Below are positions 37,767 through 45,958 of a stretch of 51,822 bases of DNA, piece by piece. A model generated the notes under the pieces. It worked only from the letters and a program-made list of their open reading frames with translations. It searched no databases and had not been told where the DNA came from. Both the position numbers and the translations under genes were made by a program. The stretch comes from Roseinatronobacter ekhonensis (GTDB lineage Bacteria; Pseudomonadota; Alphaproteobacteria; Rhodobacterales; Rhodobacteraceae). The DNA lies in contig NZ_UIHC01000023.1 of assembly GCF_900499075.1 (NCBI RefSeq), forward strand, positions 1 to 51,822. The letters run 5' to 3'. Within the stretch, counting starts at the first letter, position 1; the number at the start of each line of letters is the position of its first letter.

Positions 37767-38025
37767 CACGGGAGCAGCGGGTTACGGACTGCGTCCGAAA
37801 CTGGCCTTGGCTGCACTTCTTGCGCTGGCCGGTTGCGGAACGGCCATACAGCAATGCGCGGGTCCTGACGCAACGCTGTCCACGCGCGGTGCGGCTTTGG
37901 CACTTCCGGATGGGTGCCGCGCGGTCCGGACCGGCACCGACGGTTTCGTCACCCTCGCCTGCGAAGGCGGGAGGGTCGGCTATGCGTTCGATTCTCTCGC
38001 AAGTAACTCGCAAGAATTGCAATGA
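37753..38025 (+). CDS. Small lipoprotein upstream of ScsC-like gene
   Basis: A signal peptide with lipobox (LALAALLALAGC) is followed by a short mature domain with three further cysteines (IQQCAGPD, DGCRAVR, LACEGGRV). The start could be the ATG at 37753 (90 residues, normal n-region) or 37681 (114 residues). I prefer 37753 because the signal peptide then has ordinary length; both overlap the preceding gene. Its stop overlaps the next ATG (ATGA at 38022-38025). No family recognised. Confidence 0.55.
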   Translation: MPRADTGAAGYGLRPKLALAALLALAGCGTAIQQCAGPDATLSTRGAALALPDGCRAVRTGTDGFVTLACEGGRVGYAFDSLASNSQELQ

Positions 38026-38792
38026 CATCAAGACGTTCCACACTTGCATTTCTCGGCGTCGCTGCAGGCGTTGTTGTTGGATTCCAGACGCTTTCCTCGC
38101 TCTTGGATCGTTTTTCGGGGACGCCCAAGTTCGAGCCTTTGGCGAGCCCGGAGGGCTTCCGGCGGATATCCGGCGGAAGTTCGTCATCTGGCGCCTTCGA
38201 CCCATTTGTCGGCCTTGAGGCGAAGGAAGATGGACCGAGGCCGGCGACCGTCGCCGAGGTCGAAGCGGACCTTTGCAAAGCACTTTACGCCGAGGCGCCC
38301 GAGGATTCCTCCATCGTGCCAATCGCTTCGTTTTCAGATTATTATTGCCCGTATTGTCGCGTACAAATGAGGCGCCTCGCGGATCTTGCCGAAGAACGCG
38401 ATAGTGCTGTCCGGGTTTCCTGGCACGAGCTGCCGCTTCTCGGGGAAGGGTCTGACCGTGCGGCGAAAGCGGCGTTGGCAGCCAAGCGACAAGGCGCCTA
38501 CGTCGCGTTTCAGGAAGCTCTGTGGACAACGCCATTCCAGCCGACGCGCGACTATCTGCTTCGATTGTCAGACAGTATCGGAATAGATGGCAACCGGCTG
38601 ATCGACGATATGCAGAGCGATGAGGTCGTCGACGAACTCATGATCAGCAGAGCTCTCGCGCGGGTTTTCGGTTTCATCGGGACACCGGCTATGGTCGTCG
38701 GCGGAACGGTCATCCAGGGTGAGATTGCGGAAGGCGTATTGCGCCGATTGATTGAGATCGAGCGCGGCGAGGGCTGGCGTAGAATATGCTGA
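38022..38792 (+). CDS. ScsC/DsbA-like periplasmic thiol protein
   Basis: This 256-residue protein has an N-terminal signal or anchor (MTSRRSTLAFLGVAAGVVVG), a low-complexity segment (ISGGSSSSG), and a DsbA-like thioredoxin fold. CPYC is at 109-112 (FSDYYCPYCRVQMRR) and the cis-Pro region is FGFIGTPAMVVGG. It sits directly upstream of and overlaps scsB by 7 bp, the arrangement of ScsC with its reductant ScsB in copper-tolerance loci, so I read it as the ScsC partner. It is clearly different in sequence from the other DsbA-like protein at 33198-33929. Confidence 0.85.
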   Translation: MTSRRSTLAFLGVAAGVVVGFQTLSSLLDRFSGTPKFEPLASPEGFRRISGGSSSSGAFDPFVGLEAKEDGPRPATVAEVEADLCKALYAEAPEDSSIVPIASFSDYYCPYCRVQMRRLADLAEERDSAVRVSWHELPLLGEGSDRAAKAALAAKRQGAYVAFQEALWTTPFQPTRDYLLRLSDSIGIDGNRLIDDMQSDEVVDELMISRALARVFGFIGTPAMVVGGTVIQGEIAEGVLRRLIEIERGEGWRRIC

Positions 38793-40912
38793 GAACATTG
38801 ATCAAAAAGGCCATTCCCGCGCTCGCGATGAGCGCCTTGTTTTTTGCGATCTGGGTTCCGGCAGCCTCCGCAGCAACTTCGGAGCAGGTGACGACACCGG
38901 CACTCAGCGCACAGCTCATCACGGCGGAGAATGGCGTCGCGCGCGGCTCGGGGACGATTTCTGCCGGGCTGGCGCTGGACCTTGGCGAGGGCTGGAAGAC
39001 CTATTGGCGCACACCCGGCGAGGTGGGTTTCCCGCCGGTGATCGACTGGACCGGGTCGCGCAACGTGGCCGATGTCGAATTTCAGTGGCCCGCGCCCGAA
39101 CGCTTCACGGCCTTCGGCATCGAGAATTTCGGCTATCATGACGGAGTGATCTTCCCGCTGCGCATCGCGCTGGAACAGCCCGGCCAGCCCGCGCGGCTAT
39201 CCGCCTCGGTGACGCTGCTGACCTGTTCCGACGTCTGCGTGCCGCAGGATTTCACCCTGACGCTGGACCTGCCCCGCGGCGCATCGATCGATACGGAGAG
39301 CGCTGCGCGCATCGCCGATTACGCGGGCCGCGTCCCGGTCGAGGCGGAACCCGGGGGCGTCCGGTCCGCCACCGCGCATGTCGATGCCGACGCAACTGCG
39401 CTGACAGTGACGCTGCGGCGGTCCTCGCCCTTCCAGACGCCGGATGTGTTCCCGGAACTGGGAGAAGGTACCTCCCTCGGGGCGCCTGACATCAGACTGG
39501 GCGAGAATGGCCGCCTGCTCTGGGCGCGCCTGCCCATCCTTTCGGCGCACGATGCCCTAACTGCTGTGCCTTCGCTCACCGCGACCGATACCGGTGGCTG
39601 GGCCGCTACCGTGACGCCGGAAATGCTGGCCACGGCACCGCCGCCGCCCTACAGCGAAGCACGCGCGGCAGTGCCGATTTCCAGCATGGGCTGGATCGCG
39701 CTGACAGCCTTTCTCGGTGGATTGATCCTGAACGTCATGCCCTGCGTGCTGCCGGTGCTGTCGATCAAGCTGTCCTCGGCCATGAAACTTGAGGGGGCCG
39801 GTCGCGCGACCGTGCGATGGGGATTCCTTGCCTCGGCCGCGGGGGTCATGGTCTTCATGTGGGGCCTCGCCGCGGTCCTTTTTGCGTTGCGGCAGGCAGG
39901 GGTCACGGTCGGCTGGGGCCTGCAATTCCAGAACCCGGTGTTCCTCGCGCTGATGATCGGCATCCTTGCCGTTTTCGCTGCGAACCTTGCGGGCGCCTTC
40001 GAGATCGCGCTGCCCGCCGGTCTGCAAACCCGGCTTGCCCGGGCCGGGCGCGCTGGGGGGCATGTGGGCGATTTCCTGACCGGGGCCTTCGCTGCACTGC
40101 TGGCCACGCCCTGCTCGGCGCCCTTTCTCGGGACGGCCATTGCCTTCGCGCTGGCCGGACGAAGCACCGACATCGCGCTGGTCTTCACCTTCCTTGGTCT
40201 GGGGCTCGCGGCTCCCTATTTTCTCGTCGCCGGACGGCCGGGCCTGGTCCGCCACCTGCCAAGGCCAGGGCGCTGGATGATCGCGCTGCGCGTGGTGCTG
40301 GGCCTTCTTCTGGCAGTCACCGCGGCTTGGCTTGTCTGGGTGCTGCAGGGCGTGGCCGGCACGACCACGATGCTCGCGGTCGTCGGGATGACGGCGGGCC
40401 TCGTTCTGCTGTTGTCGCTGCCGTGGCTCCGGGGCGCGATCCGCGCCGGGCTTGCGTTGCCTATCTTGGGGATCATGCTCTTCGGGGCTGCGTATCTGGC
40501 CGACACATCGGCGCCCCGCGCGCACTCGGCGGAGGTCACCGACTGGATCGCCTTCGACCGGGCGGAGATCGCGCGCCGCGTCTCAAGGGGCGAGGTCGTG
40601 TTCGTGGATGTCACGGCCGACTGGTGCCTGACCTGCAAGGCGAACAAGGCGCTCGTGCTCGACCGCGACCCTGTCGTCTTGACGCTTGCAGCAGACGCGA
40701 TCATCCTTATGCAGGCCGACTGGACCCGACCCGATCCGGCGATTTCGCGCTATCTGGAGAGCTTCAACCGCTACGGAATTCCGTTCAACGCGGTCTATGG
40801 CCCCGCCGCACCGGACGGGATTGTCCTGCCGGAACTGCTGACCCCGGACGCGGTCATGGCGGCGCTCGATGATGCCGCGGGGGACGAAAGGGCCATCGCC
40901 GCACAACCCTGA
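38786..40912 (+). CDS. scsB: ScsB-type thiol:disulfide transporter (DsbD family)
   Basis: Moves electrons across the inner membrane to reduce periplasmic ScsC-like proteins. The 708-residue protein has a signal peptide and an N-terminal periplasmic domain with the redox pair TCSDVCVPQ (about 146-150). A polytopic central domain has the conserved cysteines in MPCVLPVLSIK and ATPCSAPFLG (about 315 and 445), and the C-terminal thioredoxin domain has ADWCLTCKANK (Cys614/617). The large N-terminal domain fits ScsB rather than plain DsbD or CcdA. It overlaps the upstream ScsC-like gene. Reducing power from cytoplasmic thioredoxin is the known mechanism of the family. Confidence 0.9.
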   Translation: MLRTLIKKAIPALAMSALFFAIWVPAASAATSEQVTTPALSAQLITAENGVARGSGTISAGLALDLGEGWKTYWRTPGEVGFPPVIDWTGSRNVADVEFQWPAPERFTAFGIENFGYHDGVIFPLRIALEQPGQPARLSASVTLLTCSDVCVPQDFTLTLDLPRGASIDTESAARIADYAGRVPVEAEPGGVRSATAHVDADATALTVTLRRSSPFQTPDVFPELGEGTSLGAPDIRLGENGRLLWARLPILSAHDALTAVPSLTATDTGGWAATVTPEMLATAPPPPYSEARAAVPISSMGWIALTAFLGGLILNVMPCVLPVLSIKLSSAMKLEGAGRATVRWGFLASAAGVMVFMWGLAAVLFALRQAGVTVGWGLQFQNPVFLALMIGILAVFAANLAGAFEIALPAGLQTRLARAGRAGGHVGDFLTGAFAALLATPCSAPFLGTAIAFALAGRSTDIALVFTFLGLGLAAPYFLVAGRPGLVRHLPRPGRWMIALRVVLGLLLAVTAAWLVWVLQGVAGTTTMLAVVGMTAGLVLLLSLPWLRGAIRAGLALPILGIMLFGAAYLADTSAPRAHSAEVTDWIAFDRAEIARRVSRGEVVFVDVTADWCLTCKANKALVLDRDPVVLTLAADAIILMQADWTRPDPAISRYLESFNRYGIPFNAVYGPAAPDGIVLPELLTPDAVMAALDDAAGDERAIAAQP

Positions 40913-41018
40913 TGGGGCGCTGCCGCGCCCGTTCCAAGACGTGGCTGTCGCAATTCATGGCATGGCAATGGCCCCGGCCTTGTGCCGCTTCGGCGAGAAC
41001 GGCCGGGGGGTGCCCGCC

Positions 41019-41339
41019 TCACTTTTCCAGCGCCTTTCGCCGGCTGTCGAACTCTTTCTCGTCGATCTCGCCCGAAGCAAAGCGTTCGCGCAGGATCTCG
41101 AGCGCATCGCGCTTTCCGCGATTGCCGCCGCCCTGGTTGTCGTTGAACCATTTCACTGCAAAGACGATCAGGGCGATGACGATACCCCAGAACAGAATCA
41201 TCATCAGCCCGCCGAATATTCCGTGGCCGCCGCCCCACATCATGTGACCATATCCTTCCTGCCAGTTTTCCCCGGGGTCCGCGGCGGCCAGTGTCGGCGC
41301 CGCAAGACCGGTAATTGCCAAAAGTGCCGTTTGTCTCAT
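41019..41339 (-). CDS. SHOCT-domain small membrane protein
   Basis: This 106-residue protein has a signal/anchor (MRQTALLAITGLAAPTLAAA). A Gly/Met/His/Trp segment (YGHMMWGGGHGIFGG, about 30-44) precedes a hydrophobic helix (about 43-62). The C-terminal SHOCT motif is DALEILRERFASGEIDEKEFDSR (with following KALEK). It begins 1 bp after the histidine kinase stop, so the order is regulator, kinase, SHOCT protein in one leftward operon. Small SHOCT proteins are common in metal loci; the role is unknown. Confidence 0.85.
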   Translation of the reverse strand: MRQTALLAITGLAAPTLAAADPGENWQEGYGHMMWGGGHGIFGGLMMILFWGIVIALIVFAVKWFNDNQGGGNRGKRDALEILRERFASGEIDEKEFDSRRKALEK

Positions 41340-41340
41340 T

Positions 41341-42762
41341 TCAAGTCTCCTTCCGTTGTCTCTCGTCGTTGATGGGTGCGTCCTCCGACAGCGGGATGAA
41401 GATCGAAGCCTTCAGTCCGCCTTCGGCACGGTTTTCGAGCCGGATGTCGCCGCCGTGTCCGCGCACGATTGCCCGCGCGATGGCAAGGCCCAGCCCGTGT
41501 CCCCCGGTTTCGAGCGAGCGGGACGCTTCCAGGCGGTGAAACGGCGCGAAAACCTCCTCGAGCTCTTCCTCGGGGATTCCGGGGCCGTGATCGGTGACCT
41601 CGATCACCAGATCGTCGCCCGCGCGGCCCCAGCCGACCGTCGCGCTGCCACCGTAACGGATGGCGTTCTCCGCCAGGTTCCGAACGGCCCTGCGCAGGGC
41701 GAGCGGGCGAATGCGCACCGTCATCGACGGGCCACCAGTCAGCGCGAACGGCGTGACCTTGTCGTCTGCCAGTGTCTCCAGCCAGTCGCGCACGTCGACG
41801 ACCTCCGAGGGTTCGTGGCCCGCCAGTCCTTCGGCGAATGTCAGGGTGGCCTCGGCCATGGTCTGCATCTCGTCGATGGAGGCGATCAGGCTTTCGCGGG
41901 TCTCCTCGTCCTCGACCAGTTCAGCATCGAACCGCATCGCCGTGAGAGGCGAGCGCAGATCATGGCTGACCGCAGCGAGAATGCGGGTGCGATCCGCGAC
42001 AAAGCGCGTCAGCCGTTCCTGCATGCGGTTGAACGCGCGGGTGAGGTCCCGCACCTCCTCGGGGCCGGCGACCGGCAGCGGATCAACCGCGTCACCGCGA
42101 CCCAGATCCTCGGCGGCGCGCGAAAGATCCCGTAGGGGCCCGGTCAGGCGGGTCATCACGAACCAGAATACCGCGACGAGGATGAGCGCGGCTGTCAGTC
42201 CGAAGGTCAGGAAAGAGGAAAGAGGCCATTGCAAAGGCGGGCGCTCGAACCGCGTGGCGACGTTCAGCCATTGGCCGCCGGCCAGCGCGATGGACAGGGT
42301 CATCTCGACCGCCTGCATCCTGCCACGCATCATCTCCTGATGCATCCGAGCCATTTGCGGCGACAGGTTCGGGATCGGATGAAGCGGGACGCCGGTTTCT
42401 CTGAGGTTAACGCGGATGTCGCGACTGAAGCCGTCGCCAAGCAATGCGCGGACGCGCGTTTCGATATAGGCTGCGTGATGATGGTCAGGCGCGGTGACGC
42501 TCGGGGCGGGCGCAAGGTCGAACCGCACCAGCGGCGAATTCGCCGCCCGCACGATAGACGCGGAAAGATCGGGCGGCGCTTCTTCCAACAGGCGCACGAC
42601 ATTGGCGGCGCGCCCCGCCGCCTCGAAGCCAAGGGCGGCGCGAACGGCCAGGCTGCGTTCGTCCGCGAAGAGCCACAGGCTCACCGCCTGCGCGATGGCC
42701 AATGCCCCAAGAATGAGGATCACGAGCTGCGCGCGCAGGCTGCCGATGCGCGGCCGGGTCAC
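41341..42762 (-). CDS. Sensor histidine kinase of the metal island
   Basis: This 473-residue membrane kinase has TM1 (about 12-32) and a periplasmic sensor region with a His/Met stretch (PDHHHAAYIE and RMHQEMMRGRMQ). TM2 (about 180-203) is followed by HAMP (MTRLTGPLRDLSRAAEDLG), HisKA with His267 in VSHDLRSPLTAMRFD, and HATPase with NLAENAIRYG, DHGPGIPEEE and GHGLGLAIARAIV. The His/Met-rich periplasmic part fits sensing of Cu or Ag, like CusS/CopS. Its ATG overlaps the stop of the response regulator (ATGA at 42759-42762). Confidence 0.9.
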   Translation of the reverse strand: MTRPRIGSLRAQLVILILGALAIAQAVSLWLFADERSLAVRAALGFEAAGRAANVVRLLEEAPPDLSASIVRAANSPLVRFDLAPAPSVTAPDHHHAAYIETRVRALLGDGFSRDIRVNLRETGVPLHPIPNLSPQMARMHQEMMRGRMQAVEMTLSIALAGGQWLNVATRFERPPLQWPLSSFLTFGLTAALILVAVFWFVMTRLTGPLRDLSRAAEDLGRGDAVDPLPVAGPEEVRDLTRAFNRMQERLTRFVADRTRILAAVSHDLRSPLTAMRFDAELVEDEETRESLIASIDEMQTMAEATLTFAEGLAGHEPSEVVDVRDWLETLADDKVTPFALTGGPSMTVRIRPLALRRAVRNLAENAIRYGGSATVGWGRAGDDLVIEVTDHGPGIPEEELEEVFAPFHRLEASRSLETGGHGLGLAIARAIVRGHGGDIRLENRAEGGLKASIFIPLSEDAPINDERQRKET

Positions 42763-43490
42763 GCGATCACCTCGACATCCGCGTTCAGACTGTAGCCGTG
42801 GCTCCGGACGGTCGTGATGAGCGTCGGGCGCAACGCGTCCGTCTCGATCTTGCGCCGCAGCCGACTGATCTGGTTGTCGATCGTGCGGTCGAGCGGGCCC
42901 GCCGCGCGCCCCGCCGTGAGATCGAGAAGCTGTTCGCGGCTCAGGACGGTGCGCGGACGCGCCAGAAGGACCGTCAAGAGCCGGAAATCCGCCGTCGTCA
43001 GTTGCACGCGATTGCCGTCCCGGTCGGTAATGACATGGGCGTCGGTATCGAGAGCCAGCCCGCCGAACCGCAGGATGCGCCCCGAAAGTGCCCCGGCCTC
43101 GCTCATCTCCTCGGGTGCGCGGCGCAGTACCGCCTTGATCCGTGCGAGCAGCTCGCGCGGGTTGAACGGTTTCGGGAGGTAGTCGTCCGCGCCGATCTCC
43201 AGACCCACGATACGGTCCTGATCCTGCCCGAGCGCAGTCAGCATGATGATCGGAAGCCGTTTCTCGGCCGATAGACGTTTGCAGATCGAAAGCCCGTCCT
43301 CGCCCGGCATCATGACGTCGAGCACCATCAGGTCGTAGTGTCCTTTCGCGAGCTTCTCGTCCATGTCTCGGGCATCCTTCGCCGCCGTCGCCCGCATGCC
43401 ATTGCGTTCCAGGAATCGCGTGACCGAATCCCGTATCTGGCGGTGATCGTCGACAACCAGGATATGCGGCAAGCTATTCATCCTTATCAT
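42759..43490 (-). CDS. OmpR-family response regulator of the metal island
   Basis: This 243-residue regulator has a receiver domain (HILVVDDHRQIRD, phospho-acceptor Asp58 in LMVLDVMMPGEDG, Lys in YLPKPFNP). A C-terminal winged helix follows (about 145-240: LTTADFRLLTVLLARPRTVL and RTIDNQISRLRRKIE). The start is at the ATG 43490 or 43481 (MIRMNSLPHI); upstream in-frame sequence is non-coding and includes a regulatory site. It pairs with the kinase next door. GTATC repeats in its own upstream region and at 37391-37406 are its likely binding sites. Confidence 0.9.
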   Translation of the reverse strand: MIRMNSLPHILVVDDHRQIRDSVTRFLERNGMRATAAKDARDMDEKLAKGHYDLMVLDVMMPGEDGLSICKRLSAEKRLPIIMLTALGQDQDRIVGLEIGADDYLPKPFNPRELLARIKAVLRRAPEEMSEAGALSGRILRFGGLALDTDAHVITDRDGNRVQLTTADFRLLTVLLARPRTVLSREQLLDLTAGRAAGPLDRTIDNQISRLRRKIETDALRPTLITTVRSHGYSLNADVEVIA

Positions 43491-43526
43491 TTGGCAGGGT
43501 GGCGACACAGGGTCAGCACCGCGATT

Positions 43527-43569
43527 GTAGCGCTTTGTATCAGGCACCCGCGTTGCGACGAACGGATAC
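43527..43569. promoter_or_regulatory. Candidate response-regulator operator region
   Basis: In the divergent spacer between the response regulator and the EF-hand gene, GTAGC (43527-43531) and GTATC (43537-43541) repeat with an exact 10-bp step. An inverted GTATCC (GGATAC, 43564-43569) follows. The GTATCC element is the same as that repeated at 37391-37406. This supports autoregulation by the island's OmpR-type protein. The repeats here are imperfect, so confidence is moderate. Confidence 0.5.
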
Positions 43570-43651
43570 AAAATCGGAAATGACGCAGCCTTGGCGTTCT
43601 TTATTACTTTCCCATGTCGGTTAGGCATTTCACACGAGAAAGGATACGGAC

Positions 43652-44281
43652 ATGAAAACTGGAGCGAAACTCGCGGTGGCGACCGCCATTCTGATGTCTA
43701 TGGGCGGGGCCGCGCTGGCCGCGGGCGATCATGGGCATGGCGGTCAGGGCGCGCCGGGAGCGCAAGGTCCCGGCGCCGGCAACCATGACATGATGCAGAC
43801 GATGATGCGGATGCACGCCCAGATGATGGGGAGCAGCGGTCCCTTGGGCGGCATGGCCATGATGGACGCCGGTGGCCGCATGTCGGGCATGGGCATGATG
43901 GGCGGCGGAGCGTCGCTGATGGGCATGGGAATGGAGCGATTCGACGCGGATGGCGATGGCACGGTGACATCGCAGGAGGCCCACGAAGGACTGCAGGCCC
44001 TGCTGGCGGAATATGACGCCGATGGCGACGAAACGCTGTCGCTCGCAGAATTCGAGACCCTCCACAGCGCGCTCATTCGCGAAACCATGGTAGACCGCTT
44101 CCAGTTCCTCGACGACGATGGCGACGGCGCGGTGTCGGTGGCAGAGATCGTCAAGCCGGCTGACATGATGGAGCGTATGAAGACGATGCGCGACGGCATG
44201 ATGCCCGGCCCGAACGGCGGCATGCAGGGCGACGGCGGCATGATGGGGACACCCGGCGAGGGTCGCATGGGAAATAACTGA
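43652..44281 (+). CDS. Periplasmic Met/His-rich EF-hand protein
   Basis: This 209-residue protein has a signal peptide (MKTGAKLAVATAILMSMGGAALA). A Met/His/Gly-rich region (about 25-93, e.g. NHDMMQTMMRMHAQMMG and GRMSGMGMMGGG) precedes three EF-hand loops: DADGDGTVTSQE (about 98), DADGDETLSLAE (about 125) and DDDGDGAVSVAE (about 155). The tail is again Met-rich (DMMERMKTMRDGMM). Met clusters bind Cu(I)/Ag(I); EF-hands bind Ca2+. It is divergent from the response regulator and shares its operator region, fitting copper-induced buffering. No close characterised relative recalled. Confidence 0.85.
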   Translation: MKTGAKLAVATAILMSMGGAALAAGDHGHGGQGAPGAQGPGAGNHDMMQTMMRMHAQMMGSSGPLGGMAMMDAGGRMSGMGMMGGGASLMGMGMERFDADGDGTVTSQEAHEGLQALLAEYDADGDETLSLAEFETLHSALIRETMVDRFQFLDDDGDGAVSVAEIVKPADMMERMKTMRDGMMPGPNGGMQGDGGMMGTPGEGRMGNN

Positions 44282-44356
44282 GCCCACCTTTCCGCCACCC
44301 CTTGCCCGGTTCCGCATCGAGCGGGACTGGGCCTCAACCATGGAAGGACGGACAGA

Positions 44357-44743
44357 ATGGCATATACGCACGATCGGGTGATGGTGGGCTCCGACATCGA
44401 CGACGCGGAGGCCCGCGTACGCGCGGCGCTGACGGAGGCAGGCTTCGGCGTTCTGACCGAGATCGACGTCAAGGCGACGATGAAGAAGAAGATCGACAAG
44501 GACATGGATGGCTACAAGATCCTTGGCGCCTGCAATCCTAACATGGCCTGGGAAGCCATGGGCCTCGAGCCGCGGATCGGCGCGATGCTGCCCTGCAATG
44601 TCATCCTGCGCAGCGTCGAGGGTGGTACGGAGGTCAGCGCCATCGACCCGGTCGCCTCCATGCAGGCAGTGGACAATGCCGCGTTGCACAAGGTGGCCGG
44701 CGAGGTCCGCGACATGCTCGTGCGCGCTGTGGAAGCGGCCTGA
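44357..44743 (+). CDS. DUF302 family protein
   Basis: This 128-residue soluble protein has the DUF302 pattern ALTEAGFGVLTEIDVKATMKKK (about 17-38). It also has YKILGACNPNMAWEAMGLEP (about 55-74) and LLPCN-like AMLPCNVILRSVEG. Cytoplasmic; the function of the family is unknown, though it is frequent beside metal and redox genes. GGAAGGAC precedes the ATG. It is followed within 15 bp by the rhodanese gene, so the two probably share a transcript. Confidence 0.88.
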   Translation: MAYTHDRVMVGSDIDDAEARVRAALTEAGFGVLTEIDVKATMKKKIDKDMDGYKILGACNPNMAWEAMGLEPRIGAMLPCNVILRSVEGGTEVSAIDPVASMQAVDNAALHKVAGEVRDMLVRAVEAA

Positions 44744-44757
44744 GGACAGTGGCGACC

Positions 44758-45231
44758 ATGACACGCTTTCTTGACCGGCGCCTCGTCCTTCTCGGCCTGT
44801 CCGCAGCGCCACTTTGGCTCGCGGCGTCTCGCGCTCTGGCGCAGAGTCGAGCGATCTGGTCGGCAAAAGAGGCACATGACGCGCTTCTTGGCGACACCGC
44901 GCGCGTGATCGATGTCAGATCGCGCGCGGAATGGCAGGAAACCGGTGTCGGCGCCGGGGTCTGGCCGATCAGCATGCATGAAGACGGGTTCGCGGAACGG
45001 CTCTTCGCCGCGAAAGTCCTGGCCGGCGCGCGCGAGGCTGGACTGATCTGCGCGACCGGAGGCCGGTCCGCGGCGCTGCTGGACACCCTGACCCGGTCTG
45101 GCCACGCGGGCTTTGCCAACGTCTCCGAGGGCATGCTCGGATCGCCGCGCGGCCCCGGCTGGCTGGCCGCGGGCTTGCCCGTCGTTCCACTCGACACAGC
45201 CCTCGCGTCGCTGCCCGACGATCTTCGCTGA
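44758..45231 (+). CDS. Exported rhodanese-like protein
   Basis: This 157-residue protein has a signal peptide containing Arg-Arg (MTRFLDRRLVLLGLSAAPLW, perhaps Tat-type) and a single rhodanese domain. DVRSRAEWQETGV (about 47) and the active-site loop ICATGGRSAALL (catalytic Cys about 97, C-x-x-G-x-R-S) are intact. It could transfer sulfane sulfur in the periplasm. The ATG at 44758 is preferred over an earlier GTG. It lies 1 bp before the TVP38-type gene, implying a common transcript. Confidence 0.82.
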   Translation: MTRFLDRRLVLLGLSAAPLWLAASRALAQSRAIWSAKEAHDALLGDTARVIDVRSRAEWQETGVGAGVWPISMHEDGFAERLFAAKVLAGAREAGLICATGGRSAALLDTLTRSGHAGFANVSEGMLGSPRGPGWLAAGLPVVPLDTALASLPDDLR

Positions 45232-45232
45232 G

Positions 45233-45958
45233 ATGCCGGGCGCGCGCACCAGATCGGTTCGGGACGCCTGGCTGCATCGGGCCGGGTTCTGGATCGCGGC
45301 CGCTTTCGTGGCGCTCCTGATCCTCGCCTGGGCCATGGATTGGTTGCCCGGCGCCATCGACCGGACAACGATCGAGGCATGGGTGGCGTCGGCCGGGTCG
45401 TGGGGGCCGCTTGCGGTGATCGCTCTCATGACCGCTGCGGTCGTCGCAAGCCCCATCCCAAGCGCGCCGATCGCGCTCGCATCCGGGGCGGCCTACGGCC
45501 ACTATGCGGGCATGGTGTATGTTGCGCTTGGGGCGGAAATCGGGGCGATAATGGCATTCCTGATCGCGCGCAGGCTTGGGCGAGGACCGGTCGAGCGCCT
45601 CCTGGGTGACAAGGCCGATTACGGGCTGCTTGGCTCGCAGAACGCGCTGACGCTCACCGTGTTCGTCAGCCGTCTTCTGCCCTTCGTGTCCTTCGACGCG
45701 ATGAGCTATACGGCCGGGCTGAGCCGTCTTCATTTCTGGCGCTTCGGTCTGGCAACGATGGCCGGGATCCTGCCGGCCAGCTTCCTGCTGGCGCATTTCG
45801 GCAGCGCCGCGATGGACGGCGATTTTGGCAGTGCCGAATGGGTCGTGCTCGGGCTCGGGCTCGCGACGGCGGTTCCCCTGGTCGTCCTCGCGCTCCGCCG
45901 TGGCACACCCGGGAATGCCGACGCACCTGAAACCGATCAAAAGGAAGACGTGTCATGA
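45233..45958 (+). CDS. TVP38/TMEM64 (VTT domain) membrane protein
   Basis: This 241-residue polytopic protein has an N-terminal helix (about 16-35). The SNARE-associated/VTT core follows (about 55-190), with GAAYGHYAGMVYVALGAEIGA and FVSRLLPFVSFDAMSYTAGL, the family's R-x-x-P-x-x-x-x-x-x-x-x-Y-x-x-G motif. The start codon at 45233 follows the rhodanese stop by 1 bp (TGAGATG). VTT proteins are implicated in lipid or ion movement; a role next to rhodanese in metal loci is unexplained. Overlaps the APC permease gene by 4 bp. Confidence 0.85.
   Translation: MPGARTRSVRDAWLHRAGFWIAAAFVALLILAWAMDWLPGAIDRTTIEAWVASAGSWGPLAVIALMTAAVVASPIPSAPIALASGAAYGHYAGMVYVALGAEIGAIMAFLIARRLGRGPVERLLGDKADYGLLGSQNALTLTVFVSRLLPFVSFDAMSYTAGLSRLHFWRFGLATMAGILPASFLLAHFGSAAMDGDFGSAEWVVLGLGLATAVPLVVLALRRGTPGNADAPETDQKEDVS

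Noticed and set aside
39557-40525. 322-residue frame antisense to scsB
   Set aside because: Complementary shadow of a clear membrane protein gene; repeated Gln/Arg/His blocks arise from reverse-complemented hydrophobic codons.
43800-43950. Repeated ATGATG-like stretches as a possible tandem DNA repeat
   Set aside because: They encode Met-rich protein sequence with irregular spacing; no exact DNA repeat unit was found.
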